Shown: positions 24,014-32,258 of the stretch, in pieces | Position numbering within the stretch: the first letter of the stretch is position 1 | Layout: each line of letters opens with the position of its first letter | Source: Treponema sp. | GTDB lineage: Bacteria; Spirochaetota; Spirochaetia; Treponematales; Treponemataceae | NCBI GenBank assembly: GCA_024699235.1 | Contig: JAILPY010000192.1 | Location: forward strand, 1 to 34,590 | Length of the DNA: 34,590 bases | Reading direction: 5' to 3' | Translations under genes and position numbers: made by a program | The notes under the pieces: model-generated | Database searches by the model: none | What the model saw: the letters and a program-made list of their open reading frames with translations, nothing else | Told to the model about the DNA's origin: nothing

Positions 24014-25396
24014 ATGATAAACTCACTACCTATGAGCAGTGAAAAAACAGAAAACCCTTTAGGCTATGAAAAAATACCTTTGCTTCTTAAGCAGTTCGCA
24101 ATTCCTAGTATCATAGCAATGCTTGTAAGTTCCCTATATAACGTTGTCGACCAAATCTTTATCGGACAGGGAGTCGGATATCTTGGAAACGCTGCAACAA
24201 ACGTTGCTTTCCCAATTACTACAATCTGTATGGCTATAACCCTCACAATAGGAATAGGTTCTGCCAGCAGATTTTCCCTTTATCTGGGAAGAAGAGAAGA
24301 AGAGGAAGCTTCTAAAGTCGTAGGAAACGGCTTCTGCATGATGGTTGTATTCGGTACTGTTTATGCAGTAGTTGTAGAGCTGTTTCTTATACCTATGCTT
24401 ACGGCTTTTGGGGCAACTCCAGACATATTTTCCTATGCAGTAACATACACACGCATCACAACATTAGGAATGCCTTTTCTTGTAATTATGAACGGAATGA
24501 GCAACCTTGCCCGTGCCGACGGAAGTCCATTCTATTCCATGACAACTATGCTTTTAGGTGCAATTGTCAATACCGTGCTTGATCCAATATTTATATTTAT
24601 TTTTCATTGGGGCGTTGCAGGTGCAGCATGGGCAACAATAATAGGCCAGGTTGCTTCCGGCATAATGGCATTGCTGTATATGAGAAAATTCAAGCGCATT
24701 ACAATACGCAAAGAATATTTCAGGCTATCATGGAAACAGATTATAAATACTGCAAAAATGGGCATGAGCAATGGACTTACTCAGGTTGCAATAACATTCG
24801 TACAGGTAATAATGAACCGATCCATGGTATATTATGGCGCTCAAAGCATATACGGTTCGTCAATTCCTCTTGCTGCAAGCGGAATAGTCATGAAAATCAA
24901 TGGAATCGTTTTTTCTATAATAATCGGGCTTAACCAAGGAATGCAGCCTATAATAGGATTCAACTATGGAGCAAAGCAGTATAAACGAGTAAAGGCGACT
25001 TACGCACTTGTAATTTGCTGCGAACTTGTAATTACGTTAATAGGAGTCTTTATTTTTGAGGCATTTCCTAGGCAGGTCCTTTCAATCTTTGGGAAAGGCG
25101 ATGAATTATACATGGAATTTTCAGTCAAGTTCATGAGGACATTCCTAATGCTGTTTCCTCTTGGAGGAATACACATAATATCATCAAATTTCTTTGCCGC
25201 AATCGGAAAGCCGCTCAGAGGAACATGCCTTTCAATGACTCGGCAGGTTCTGTTCTTTATTCCTCTAGTCCTTATACTTCCTCTGTTCTTTGGACTTGAA
25301 GGAACTATATTTGCAGGTCCGTGTTCAGACATGCTGGCCTTCATAATAGTATTAATCTTTATAATAAAAGAAATGCACAGCATGAAAAACAGCTGA
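24014..25396 (+). CDS. MATE family efflux transporter
   Basis: 460 residues with twelve predicted helices in two repeats. FAIPSIIAMLVSSLYNVVDQIFIG near the N-terminus is the hallmark of the MATE/DinF-NorM group, as is the internal GLNQGMQPIIGFNYGA segment. It exports cationic drugs or metabolites using Na+ or H+. It is the last gene of the two-component operon, so it is probably induced by that system. No clear ribosome site precedes the ATG; translational coupling with the kinase gene (two-base gap) is likely. Confidence 0.94.
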   Translation: MINSLPMSSEKTENPLGYEKIPLLLKQFAIPSIIAMLVSSLYNVVDQIFIGQGVGYLGNAATNVAFPITTICMAITLTIGIGSASRFSLYLGRREEEEASKVVGNGFCMMVVFGTVYAVVVELFLIPMLTAFGATPDIFSYAVTYTRITTLGMPFLVIMNGMSNLARADGSPFYSMTTMLLGAIVNTVLDPIFIFIFHWGVAGAAWATIIGQVASGIMALLYMRKFKRITIRKEYFRLSWKQIINTAKMGMSNGLTQVAITFVQVIMNRSMVYYGAQSIYGSSIPLAASGIVMKINGIVFSIIIGLNQGMQPIIGFNYGAKQYKRVKATYALVICCELVITLIGVFIFEAFPRQVLSIFGKGDELYMEFSVKFMRTFLMLFPLGGIHIISSNFFAAIGKPLRGTCLSMTRQVLFFIPLVLILPLFFGLEGTIFAGPCSDMLAFIIVLIFIIKEMHSMKNS

Positions 25397-25477
25397 TAAG
25401 AGTAATGAGATTGGAGTTAACATAACTTAGTGAACACAAAAAATGCTACATATCATTTTATTAATGAGGAATGCAGC

Positions 25478-25533
25478 ATGGAAGCAAAAACAAATCTATA
25501 AAGCAAAACTTGACTTAACGGCACAAACGACTT
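25478..25533 (+). pseudogene. Decayed duplicate of the LUD gene start
   Basis: A seven-codon frame at 25478-25501 (M-E-A-K-T-N-L-stop) with GAGGAATGCAGC before it closely resembles the first codons of the LUD gene at 25547 (M-E-T-T-A-N-L-S). The shared stretch AAAGCAAAACT follows in both, at 25500 and about 25577. It looks like a remnant of a tandem duplication or an old start region. It could also be a leader peptide. Confidence 0.4.
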
Positions 25534-25539
25534 CATACT
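25510..25539 (+). promoter_or_regulatory. Putative promoter of the LUD gene
   Basis: TTGACT (25510-25515), 18-base spacer, CATACT (25534-25539), seven bases before the ATG at 25547. The intervening GGAAATT could act as a weak ribosome site if transcription starts upstream. Confidence 0.4.
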
Positions 25540-25546
25540 GGAAATT

Positions 25547-26167
25547 ATGGAAACAACAGCAAATTTAAGCGATATAAAAGCAAAACTGGAAAAGCTTGGA
25601 TACACAGTCTCAGTTTTTGAAAGCAAGGAACAGGCAACTGACTACATCGACTCAAAGATTGACGGTTCATCAGTCGGATTCGGAGGTTCGGTTACCATAA
25701 AGGAAATGAACCTTTATGAACGCCTTGAGAAACACAATAAAGTGTTCTGGCACAACCATCCGATTCCAGAAGGAAAGACGGCGGCACAGATAATACAGGA
25801 AGCATCCTGTGCCGAAAATTACATCTCAAGCGTAAACGGCCTTGCCATGACAGGGGAAATCATCAACATAGACGGACGATGCAACCGTGTCTCTGAAATT
25901 TTCTACGGGCACAAGAAAGTATATCTCATAGCAGGAATAAACAAAATTGCACAGGATTATGAGTCCGCACTATACAGAGCCAGAAATATCGCTGCTCCAA
26001 AAAATGCACAGCGCCTTAAGCTCAAAACCCCATGTGCAATAAAGGCAGACAAATGCTACAACTGTTCAAGCCCAGACAGAATTTGCAACGGACTTGCTGT
26101 ACTCTGGTCAAAGCCTTATGGAAGTGAATACGAAATTATTCTTGTAAACGAACCTTTGGGTTATTAA
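25547..26167 (+). CDS. LUD-domain protein (LutC/YkgG-like)
   Basis: 206 residues, a single LUD (DUF162) domain: GSSVGFGGSVTIKEMNL, FWHNHPIPEGKT, SSVNGLAMTGEIINIDG and KVYLIAGINKIA are typical of this class. LutC-type proteins take part in lactate oxidation together with LutA and LutB, but neither is present here and stand-alone LUD proteins are functionally uncharacterised. A cysteine cluster (KCYNCSSPDRICNG) near the C-terminus is a common feature of this subgroup. Its 5' region holds a truncated duplicate of its own start. Confidence 0.88.
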   Translation: METTANLSDIKAKLEKLGYTVSVFESKEQATDYIDSKIDGSSVGFGGSVTIKEMNLYERLEKHNKVFWHNHPIPEGKTAAQIIQEASCAENYISSVNGLAMTGEIINIDGRCNRVSEIFYGHKKVYLIAGINKIAQDYESALYRARNIAAPKNAQRLKLKTPCAIKADKCYNCSSPDRICNGLAVLWSKPYGSEYEIILVNEPLGY

Positions 26168-26194
26168 AATGCCCATACTTATAAACCCGAAATA

Positions 26195-26230
26195 AAAACA
26201 GCCTTGAAAGCATGCTTTCAAGGCTGTTTT
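26195..26230. terminator. Bidirectional rho-independent terminator
   Basis: AAAACAGCCTTGAAAG and its exact complement (26195-26210, 26215-26230) form a 16-bp stem around a CATG loop, A-rich on one side and T-rich on the other. It separates the convergent LUD and P83/100 genes. Confidence 0.93.
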
Positions 26231-26245
26231 CTATCTTAATATAAA

Positions 26246-27691
26246 TTACCAAATTTCAGCAAGACTTGCGTCCAGCATCCTTGGATTTCCCTGTACATCA
26301 GTAACAAGGATTCCTGAAGCAAGCATATTCAAAGGTGTTGAAGGACTTACTTCAAGCGTACTGATGTTCTTAAGCATCAAATCTTTTGAATAGCAGGCAA
26401 CATAATGCTTTCCATCTGACTTTACAATAACATAGTAATCTCCATTCCGCTCTATCAATTCAGAAGAGTCTGACAGAATTTCATCACTCTGTTTTTTCAA
26501 TTCAAGTGCAGAGCTGTCAATTAAGCAAAGGCGTGGGGCAGAATGACCGTCATCAATGCCGCACATTGCAAGATACATATCATCATAGAATTCATATACA
26601 TCGCCTTCCTGTGTAATAGTTATATCAGAAACAACGTATACAGTCTTTCCCTTTATCTGATTTACAGAAGACTTTCGTATGACTTCGCCAGTAATTCCAT
26701 TTACAGTAATTAGAGTGTAAAGATTGCTGGCCTCATTAACTACAAACAGACCTGTAAGGTAACTTGAAGTATCTTCAACTTCAGGAACAGCCATGCCAAG
26801 TTCCTTCATATCTTCTTCCAGTTCTTTCTGCTCAACCTTTACTTCTTCAGTCTTACGGTCAGCAATTTCCTGCTGTTCTGCAGATTCCTGTGCAAATTCC
26901 TCTGCTTTTTCCTGATTGCCTTCCTTACGTTCCTGAGCAGCGGCCTTCTGTGCTTCCTGAGCTTTTTCGGTAGCGTTGACAGTTTCCTTTTCCTTTATTT
27001 CAAGCATGTCTTCGCGTAAGTCAACAGCCTTATCTTCTTCCTGGCGCAAGGCTTCTACAACATTTTCATCACTGATAACAGTTGTATCAACTGCAGAAAT
27101 GCCGCCCTGAACGTCATTTAAAGGAATAACTATCTGACTGTTTCCAGCCCAGTCTGACCAGACAGTGCTTAAGCCAACTTTGTCTTCAGTAACATTATCA
27201 AGGACTATCTGCTTATAGCGCTCTTCGAAAGTAGCTATGTCATTCCTGTAAACAGCATTGTATACAGTAATGAATGTCGCAATAACTTCTGCATCCTCAG
27301 ATTCATAATCATAGGCAGCCTGAAGATATCCAGTAATTATGCGGCGGAGGTTTTTTATGTGGTCAACCCCAGCATTTTTATTCAGGATAAGAATATCAGC
27401 ATCAAGCTTTTCTGCAACAGAAGAATCTACTGCATGAATAAGAGAATATTTTGCATCAGGCCTTATCACAGCAAAATTCTCAAGGTCCTGAGCAACCTCA
27501 AGGCCAAGTTCTGTACCAATGTTTACAATTGCTGCAGCCGTGTCAATTACGGCATGAGGTCCGCCATAATTTTCAAACTGAACAGTATCAACACTTCCAG
27601 ACTCCTCCAATTCAGGCCTGTTTACTTCAAGGGCAGACAGGGCTGCTGCAAATGCAAGTGCAAAAAAAAGTCCACAAACGCTTTTTTTCAT
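26246..27691 (-). CDS. P83/100-family secreted protein
   Basis: 481 residues from ATG 27689-27691 (GAGGAGAATT upstream; the frame extends five codons further). Signal peptide MKKSVCGLFFALAFAAALSALE. The N-terminal half (about 20-200) matches the Borrelia/Treponema P83/100 antigen family with IDTAAAIVNIGTELG and ADILILNKNAG. A highly charged Glu/Lys/Gln/Ala coiled-coil stretch spans about 220-305. The C-terminal domain (about 310-481) is beta-rich and may be propeller-like. The family is spirochaete-specific and its function is unresolved; it is periplasmic or surface-associated. It lies just downstream of carB-dapF, possibly with its own promoter. Confidence 0.85.
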   Translation of the reverse strand: MKKSVCGLFFALAFAAALSALEVNRPELEESGSVDTVQFENYGGPHAVIDTAAAIVNIGTELGLEVAQDLENFAVIRPDAKYSLIHAVDSSVAEKLDADILILNKNAGVDHIKNLRRIITGYLQAAYDYESEDAEVIATFITVYNAVYRNDIATFEERYKQIVLDNVTEDKVGLSTVWSDWAGNSQIVIPLNDVQGGISAVDTTVISDENVVEALRQEEDKAVDLREDMLEIKEKETVNATEKAQEAQKAAAQERKEGNQEKAEEFAQESAEQQEIADRKTEEVKVEQKELEEDMKELGMAVPEVEDTSSYLTGLFVVNEASNLYTLITVNGITGEVIRKSSVNQIKGKTVYVVSDITITQEGDVYEFYDDMYLAMCGIDDGHSAPRLCLIDSSALELKKQSDEILSDSSELIERNGDYYVIVKSDGKHYVACYSKDLMLKNISTLEVSPSTPLNMLASGILVTDVQGNPRMLDASLAEIW

Positions 27692-27739
27692 AATTCTCCT
27701 CAACAATATATTTATTTGTGCAGAAGGCTCAAAATAATG

Positions 27740-30700
27740 CTATATTTCTACAATACCTTCATAGCATAAAGTTGTGTTTCCAGTCAGATAAACAGTATCA
27801 CCTGTATATTTTACAGACAGAGAACCGCCGCGCACGATTACCGTAACATCTTCACCTAAAGGGCAGAACCCATTCAGCACGGCAGAAATGACGGCTGCAC
27901 AGGCTCCTGTTCCACATGCAAGAGTTTCTCCGTTTCCACGTTCCCATGTCCTCATCTTAAGCTCATTCTGTCCTACTACTCGGACAAACTCAACATTTGT
28001 ACGTGCAGGAAATTTTTCATGAGTTTCAAGTTCAGGTCCAATGACATCAACAGGCTCTTTGTCAACAAACTTACTGAAAATGACACAGTGAGGGTTTCCC
28101 ACGCCAACACATGTAACAGAATATTCAGTTCCTCTTACAGTTATCGGAACATTTACTATTGCACGAGAAGGCAATTTTGCTACATACGGCCTATTCAATT
28201 CAGTTTCCGGAACATTAACAGGACTCATAAGTACAGGAATTCCATCAGCTTCAAATACAGGTCTGCCCATATCTACCGTTACAGAAGTTACCTTTCCGTC
28301 CTGCTTATAAAGAACAAGAGTCTTTACGCCGCTGCCAGTTTCAATAGTAATTGTTTCTGTATTATCGGTCTTTTTTCCGTGTTTCTCTTGAATTTCATTA
28401 ATATTATTATCATAAAGGTACTTTCCTACGCAGCGAATGGCATTTCCTGCCATCATTCCTTCTGAACCGTCAAGATTAAAGAACCTCATCTTTGCATCTG
28501 CAACGTCGCTTTTTTCTATAATGACAAGAGAATCAGCTCCGATTCCTCCATTACGCCTGTCGCACAGACGGACAGCAAGCCCCGCAGGATTGTTTACAGA
28601 CTGCTTCATGGCATCAATTATGATAAAGTCGTTGCCAAGAGAGTTCATCTTGCTGAATGCTATCTTCTGCTTGCTTTCTCTCAGGCTGTTAATGTCAACC
28701 AGCTCTACATTTTCTGCAGAATACTTACTCTTTAGACAGTTTGCAATAGCATTTGCAGTATCAATTGCCGTAAGGCAAGGAATATCCCTTTCTACAGCAT
28801 GGCGGCGCATCTTTACAGAGTCTGCCCGAGGATTTCGCCCCTTTGCACTTGTAGAAATTACATAGTCTATCTTACCGGAATCAAGTAAAGTCAAAAGGTT
28901 ATCATCAGGATTTTCATGAATCTTATTGACAACAGTTACTTCCATGCCAAAGTCCCTGATTGTCTCAGCATTTCCTTCCGTGGCATACAGCTTAAAGCCC
29001 ATGTCATAGAATTTTCTTGCAAGCGAAGGAAGCTCAAAGCGGTCAGTCTTACGCACGCTGAACAGAACTCCACCGGAACGCTTCATGTTATAGCCGGCAG
29101 CAATAAGTCCCTTGAATATAGCCTCTTCCATTGTAGAAGCAAGGCCAAGGACTTCGCCAGTAGACTTCATCTCAGGACCTAAATGAGTGTCTACATCCAT
29201 AAGCTTTTCAAAACTGAAAACAGGAACCTTTACAGCAAAATATGGAGGATTGCGGTACAAGTCTACGCCATAGCCAAAGTCCCGGACGCGTTCGCCAAGC
29301 ATGGCACGAGTTGCAAGTTCTACCATAGGAACGCCAGTTACTTTGCTTATGTAAGGAACGGTACGGCTGGAACGAGGGTTTACTTCAATTATATACAAAT
29401 CATTGTTGTATATAAGGTACTGAATGTTTACAAGGCCTCGCGTTCCCAAAGCAAGGGCAAGTTCGCGGCTCTGATTAATTATTTTTTCACGGAGAATGTC
29501 ATTCAAGTTCCAGCTAGGATATACAGCGATTGAGTCTCCAGAGTGAATGCCTGTACGCTCAATATGCTCCATGATTCCAGGAATAAGAATATCCTGACCG
29601 TCACATATTGCATCAACTTCAAGCTCTATGCCCTGCATATATTTATCAATAAGGACTGGATTTTCTATTTCCTGCGAAAGGATGATCTTCATGTATTCCT
29701 TAACGTCTTCATCATTAAAGGCAATAATCATGTTCTGACCGCCCAAAACATAAGAAGGGCGCAAAAGAATCGGATAGCCTATCCTATTGGCAGAAGACAA
29801 GGCCTCTTCACATGTAAATATAGTTTCACCCTTAGGCTTTTTAATTCCCAGACGGTCGCAAAGCTCTTCAAAACGCTCACGGTCTTCAGCAACATCAATA
29901 GAATCTGCACTGGTACCAAGAATCTTTATTCCCTGGCTGTCAAGGAATTTTGTAAGCTTAATGGCAGTCTGTCCGCCGAATGCAACAACAACGCCAATAG
30001 GCTTTTCTGTATGGATTACGCTCATTACGTCTTCTGGAGTAAGAGGTTCAAAATACAGGCGGTCTGACGTATCAAAGTCTGTTGAAACAGTTTCTGGATT
30101 GTTATTGATTGTTACTACATCGTATCCAAGCTTTTTCAATGCCCATACGCACTGAACGCTTGCATAGTCAAATTCAATTCCCTGTCCAATGCGGATAGGG
30201 CCGGAACCAAGAACGATAATTGTCCCCTTAGAAGACTTTTTGCCGCTTTTGTGGCGCAGGTCAAGGAATTCTTCCGCTTCATTTTCACAGTTATATCCGC
30301 CGTAAAAATATGGAGTTTCAGCATTAAACTCACCTGCACACGTATCAACCATCTTATAAGTAGAAGGTATATGAGCCAGTTTTCCCTGCTTGCGGAGAGC
30401 AGCAGCTTCTTCTGCCTGAGCAAGAATTCCCGTACTGCCAGGAATCTTTACGCCACTCAAAGACTCTATTACTTTGTCTGGATAGCCGAAATCCTTACAC
30501 TCTTTGTACAACTCTACAGAAAGAGTTCCCTTATTGGCTTTTATATCAGAAAGCTTCTTTTCTGTCTTAACAAGATTTTCAAGATGAGCAAGGAACCATA
30601 TATCAATCTTTGTAATGTCATGAACCTGCTCTTTTGTAAAAAGGCCTCTCTTTAATGCCTGGAAAATGGCAAAAAGCCTTTGATCCGTACATTCATGCAC

Positions 30701-31972
30701 GCGTTCCTTTATGCGTTCGTCAGACTCTTCTTCAAATGCAGGAAGATTCAGGCTGCTAACGCCAACTTCAGCGCCACGAGCAGCCTTCATTATTGCCATT
30801 TCAAAGTTATGTCCTATAGCCATAACTTCTCCTGTAGCTTTCATCTGAGTTCCTAAAGTTCTCTTTGCATAAACAAACTTATCAAACGGGAACTTAGGCA
30901 TCTTAACGACAACATAGTCCAGGACAGGCTCAAAGCAGGCTGCAGTCTTGTTTGTCACGGCATTAGGAATTTCATCAAGCGTATAACCGATTGCAATAAG
31001 AGTAGCAACCTTGGCAATAGGATAGCCTGTAGCCTTTGAAGCAAGGGCAGAAGAGCGGCTTACACGAGGGTTTACTTCTATAACGGCATATTCAAAGTTG
31101 TCAGGATTCAATGCAAACTGACAGTTACAGCCGCCTTCCATATCGAGAGAACTGATTATGTTCAGGGCTGCAGAACGGAGCATCTGATATTCCTTATCGC
31201 TCAATGTAACTGCAGGAGCAATAACAATTGAATCTCCCGTATGAACGCCAACAGGATCAAAGTTTTCCATAGAACAGACGGTAAGAACATTACCAGTATG
31301 ATCGCGGACAACTTCAAACTCAATTTCCTTCCATCCAGAAATGCAGCGCTCTACAAGAATCTGATGGATTGGAGAACGGTGCAAGCCGTTCTGTGCAATT
31401 TCTTCAAGCTCAGCGCGGTCATTTGCAATGCCGCCTCCAGTACCTCCCAAAGTAAATGCAGGACGTACTATTACAGGATAGCCTATCTTGTTATCAGCAA
31501 AGTCTATTGCATCTTCAAGAGTCGTTACGACTTTAGAAGGAATGCAAGGCTCTCCTATAGATTCCATCGTATCTTTGAACAGCTGACGGTCTTCGGCCTT
31601 ATCTATAGTTTCAGGCTTTGCTCCAAGCAGGCGCACGTTATGGCTTTTTAGAAAACCGCTTTTTGCAAGTTCCATGCAAAGCGTGAGTCCAGTCTGTCCG
31701 CCAAGGGAAGAAAGTATGCTGTCAGGTTTTTCTTTTTCAATAATTCGTTGGATTGTTTCAGGAATAAGCGGCTCAATGTAAATAGAATCCGCCATAGAAT
31801 GGTCAGTCATCAAGGTAGCAGGATTAGAGTTTACAAGCACAACTTCTAGTCCCTGCTCTTTCAAAGCTTTGCAAGCCTGTGAGCCTGCATAATCAAATTC
31901 GGCAGCCTGGCCAATAATTATTGGACCGGAACCAATTACCATTACCTTATGAATATCAGGATTCAATGGCAT
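27740..31972 (-). CDS. carB-dapF: Carbamoyl-phosphate synthase large subunit fused to DapF-like epimerase
   Basis: 1410 residues in a single frame. ATG 31970-31972 has GAGGT eight bases upstream. Residues 1 to about 1080 are a complete CarB: VIGSGPIIIGQAAEFDYAG, first ATP-grasp, oligomerisation region about 400-550, VLGSGPIRIGQGIEFDYAS, second ATP-grasp, and the MGS-like allosteric domain (ISTSAKGRNPRADS). Residues 1103-1410 (27740-28666) are a DapF-type epimerase beginning SKMNSLGNDF without a visible linker. Its second catalytic Cys (1353, ETLACGTGACA) is present, but the first, in the usual CGNG motif, is Ala1175 (MMAGNAIRC). CarB makes carbamoyl phosphate for pyrimidine and arginine synthesis. 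DapF epimerises LL-DAP in lysine and peptidoglycan synthesis, although Treponema cell walls carry ornithine. No carA is in the window. A frameshift error is unlikely because the whole span is open. Confidence 0.95.
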   Translation of the reverse strand: MPLNPDIHKVMVIGSGPIIIGQAAEFDYAGSQACKALKEQGLEVVLVNSNPATLMTDHSMADSIYIEPLIPETIQRIIEKEKPDSILSSLGGQTGLTLCMELAKSGFLKSHNVRLLGAKPETIDKAEDRQLFKDTMESIGEPCIPSKVVTTLEDAIDFADNKIGYPVIVRPAFTLGGTGGGIANDRAELEEIAQNGLHRSPIHQILVERCISGWKEIEFEVVRDHTGNVLTVCSMENFDPVGVHTGDSIVIAPAVTLSDKEYQMLRSAALNIISSLDMEGGCNCQFALNPDNFEYAVIEVNPRVSRSSALASKATGYPIAKVATLIAIGYTLDEIPNAVTNKTAACFEPVLDYVVVKMPKFPFDKFVYAKRTLGTQMKATGEVMAIGHNFEMAIMKAARGAEVGVSSLNLPAFEEESDERIKERVHECTDQRLFAIFQALKRGLFTKEQVHDITKIDIWFLAHLENLVKTEKKLSDIKANKGTLSVELYKECKDFGYPDKVIESLSGVKIPGSTGILAQAEEAAALRKQGKLAHIPSTYKMVDTCAGEFNAETPYFYGGYNCENEAEEFLDLRHKSGKKSSKGTIIVLGSGPIRIGQGIEFDYASVQCVWALKKLGYDVVTINNNPETVSTDFDTSDRLYFEPLTPEDVMSVIHTEKPIGVVVAFGGQTAIKLTKFLDSQGIKILGTSADSIDVAEDRERFEELCDRLGIKKPKGETIFTCEEALSSANRIGYPILLRPSYVLGGQNMIIAFNDEDVKEYMKIILSQEIENPVLIDKYMQGIELEVDAICDGQDILIPGIMEHIERTGIHSGDSIAVYPSWNLNDILREKIINQSRELALALGTRGLVNIQYLIYNNDLYIIEVNPRSSRTVPYISKVTGVPMVELATRAMLGERVRDFGYGVDLYRNPPYFAVKVPVFSFEKLMDVDTHLGPEMKSTGEVLGLASTMEEAIFKGLIAAGYNMKRSGGVLFSVRKTDRFELPSLARKFYDMGFKLYATEGNAETIRDFGMEVTVVNKIHENPDDNLLTLLDSGKIDYVISTSAKGRNPRADSVKMRRHAVERDIPCLTAIDTANAIANCLKSKYSAENVELVDINSLRESKQKIAFSKMNSLGNDFIIIDAMKQSVNNPAGLAVRLCDRRNGGIGADSLVIIEKSDVADAKMRFFNLDGSEGMMAGNAIRCVGKYLYDNNINEIQEKHGKKTDNTETITIETGSGVKTLVLYKQDGKVTSVTVDMGRPVFEADGIPVLMSPVNVPETELNRPYVAKLPSRAIVNVPITVRGTEYSVTCVGVGNPHCVIFSKFVDKEPVDVIGPELETHEKFPARTNVEFVRVVGQNELKMRTWERGNGETLACGTGACAAVISAVLNGFCPLGEDVTVIVRGGSLSVKYTGDTVYLTGNTTLCYEGIVEI

Positions 31973-32054
31973 ATTCAGTACCTCGCTTTTTTAATAGGAA
32001 AAATAGAACATTTAGGAAAGTAAAATGTGGGATTGTATGTATTATTTTGGAAGG

Positions 32055-32078
32055 TTTAGTATCTTCATCCATACTAAA
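32055..32078. promoter_or_regulatory. Inverted repeat in the carB-dapF upstream region
   Basis: TTTAGTAT (32055-32062) and ATACTAAA (32071-32078) form a perfect 8-bp inverted repeat with an 8-base spacer, 83 bases upstream of the carB-dapF ATG. There is no T-run, so it is more likely an operator or leader structure than a terminator. I see no confident promoter in 31973-32200. Confidence 0.35.
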
Positions 32079-32197
32079 GCATTACTCTAGCACATTTTCA
32101 AAAAATTGTATACAGAAATATGAATATTTATACTATTTATAGAATGATTAAGCAGACATCAAAACTATGGGTTAATTTCCAGGAAATCTTAATTTAA

Positions 32198-32250
32198 AAA
32201 TAAAAAGCGGCCTGTAAGCTGAAAACAATTCAGATGCAGGCCGCCTTTTT
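32198..32250 (-). terminator. Terminator of the nhaC-like gene
   Basis: A GC-rich hairpin: CGGCCTG pairs with CAGGCCG, extended by GCTGAA/TTCAG, flanked by A/T runs. On the minus strand it is followed by TTTTTATTTTTAAATT. It begins nine bases after the stop of the antiporter gene. Confidence 0.85.
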
Positions 32251-32258
32251 ATCCTGAC

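Noticed and set aside
28640..28690. CarB-DapF fusion as a possible frameshift artefact
   Set aside because: Both domains are in one frame with continuous conserved sequence on each side and no internal stop or start, so an assembly frameshift would need a lucky in-frame loss of a whole intergenic region. Kept as a real fusion, with a check suggested.
28019..30067. Several plus-strand open frames of 88-174 codons opposite carB-dapF
   Set aside because: They lie entirely antisense to a clearly conserved coding sequence, have no ribosome sites and no recognisable protein features.
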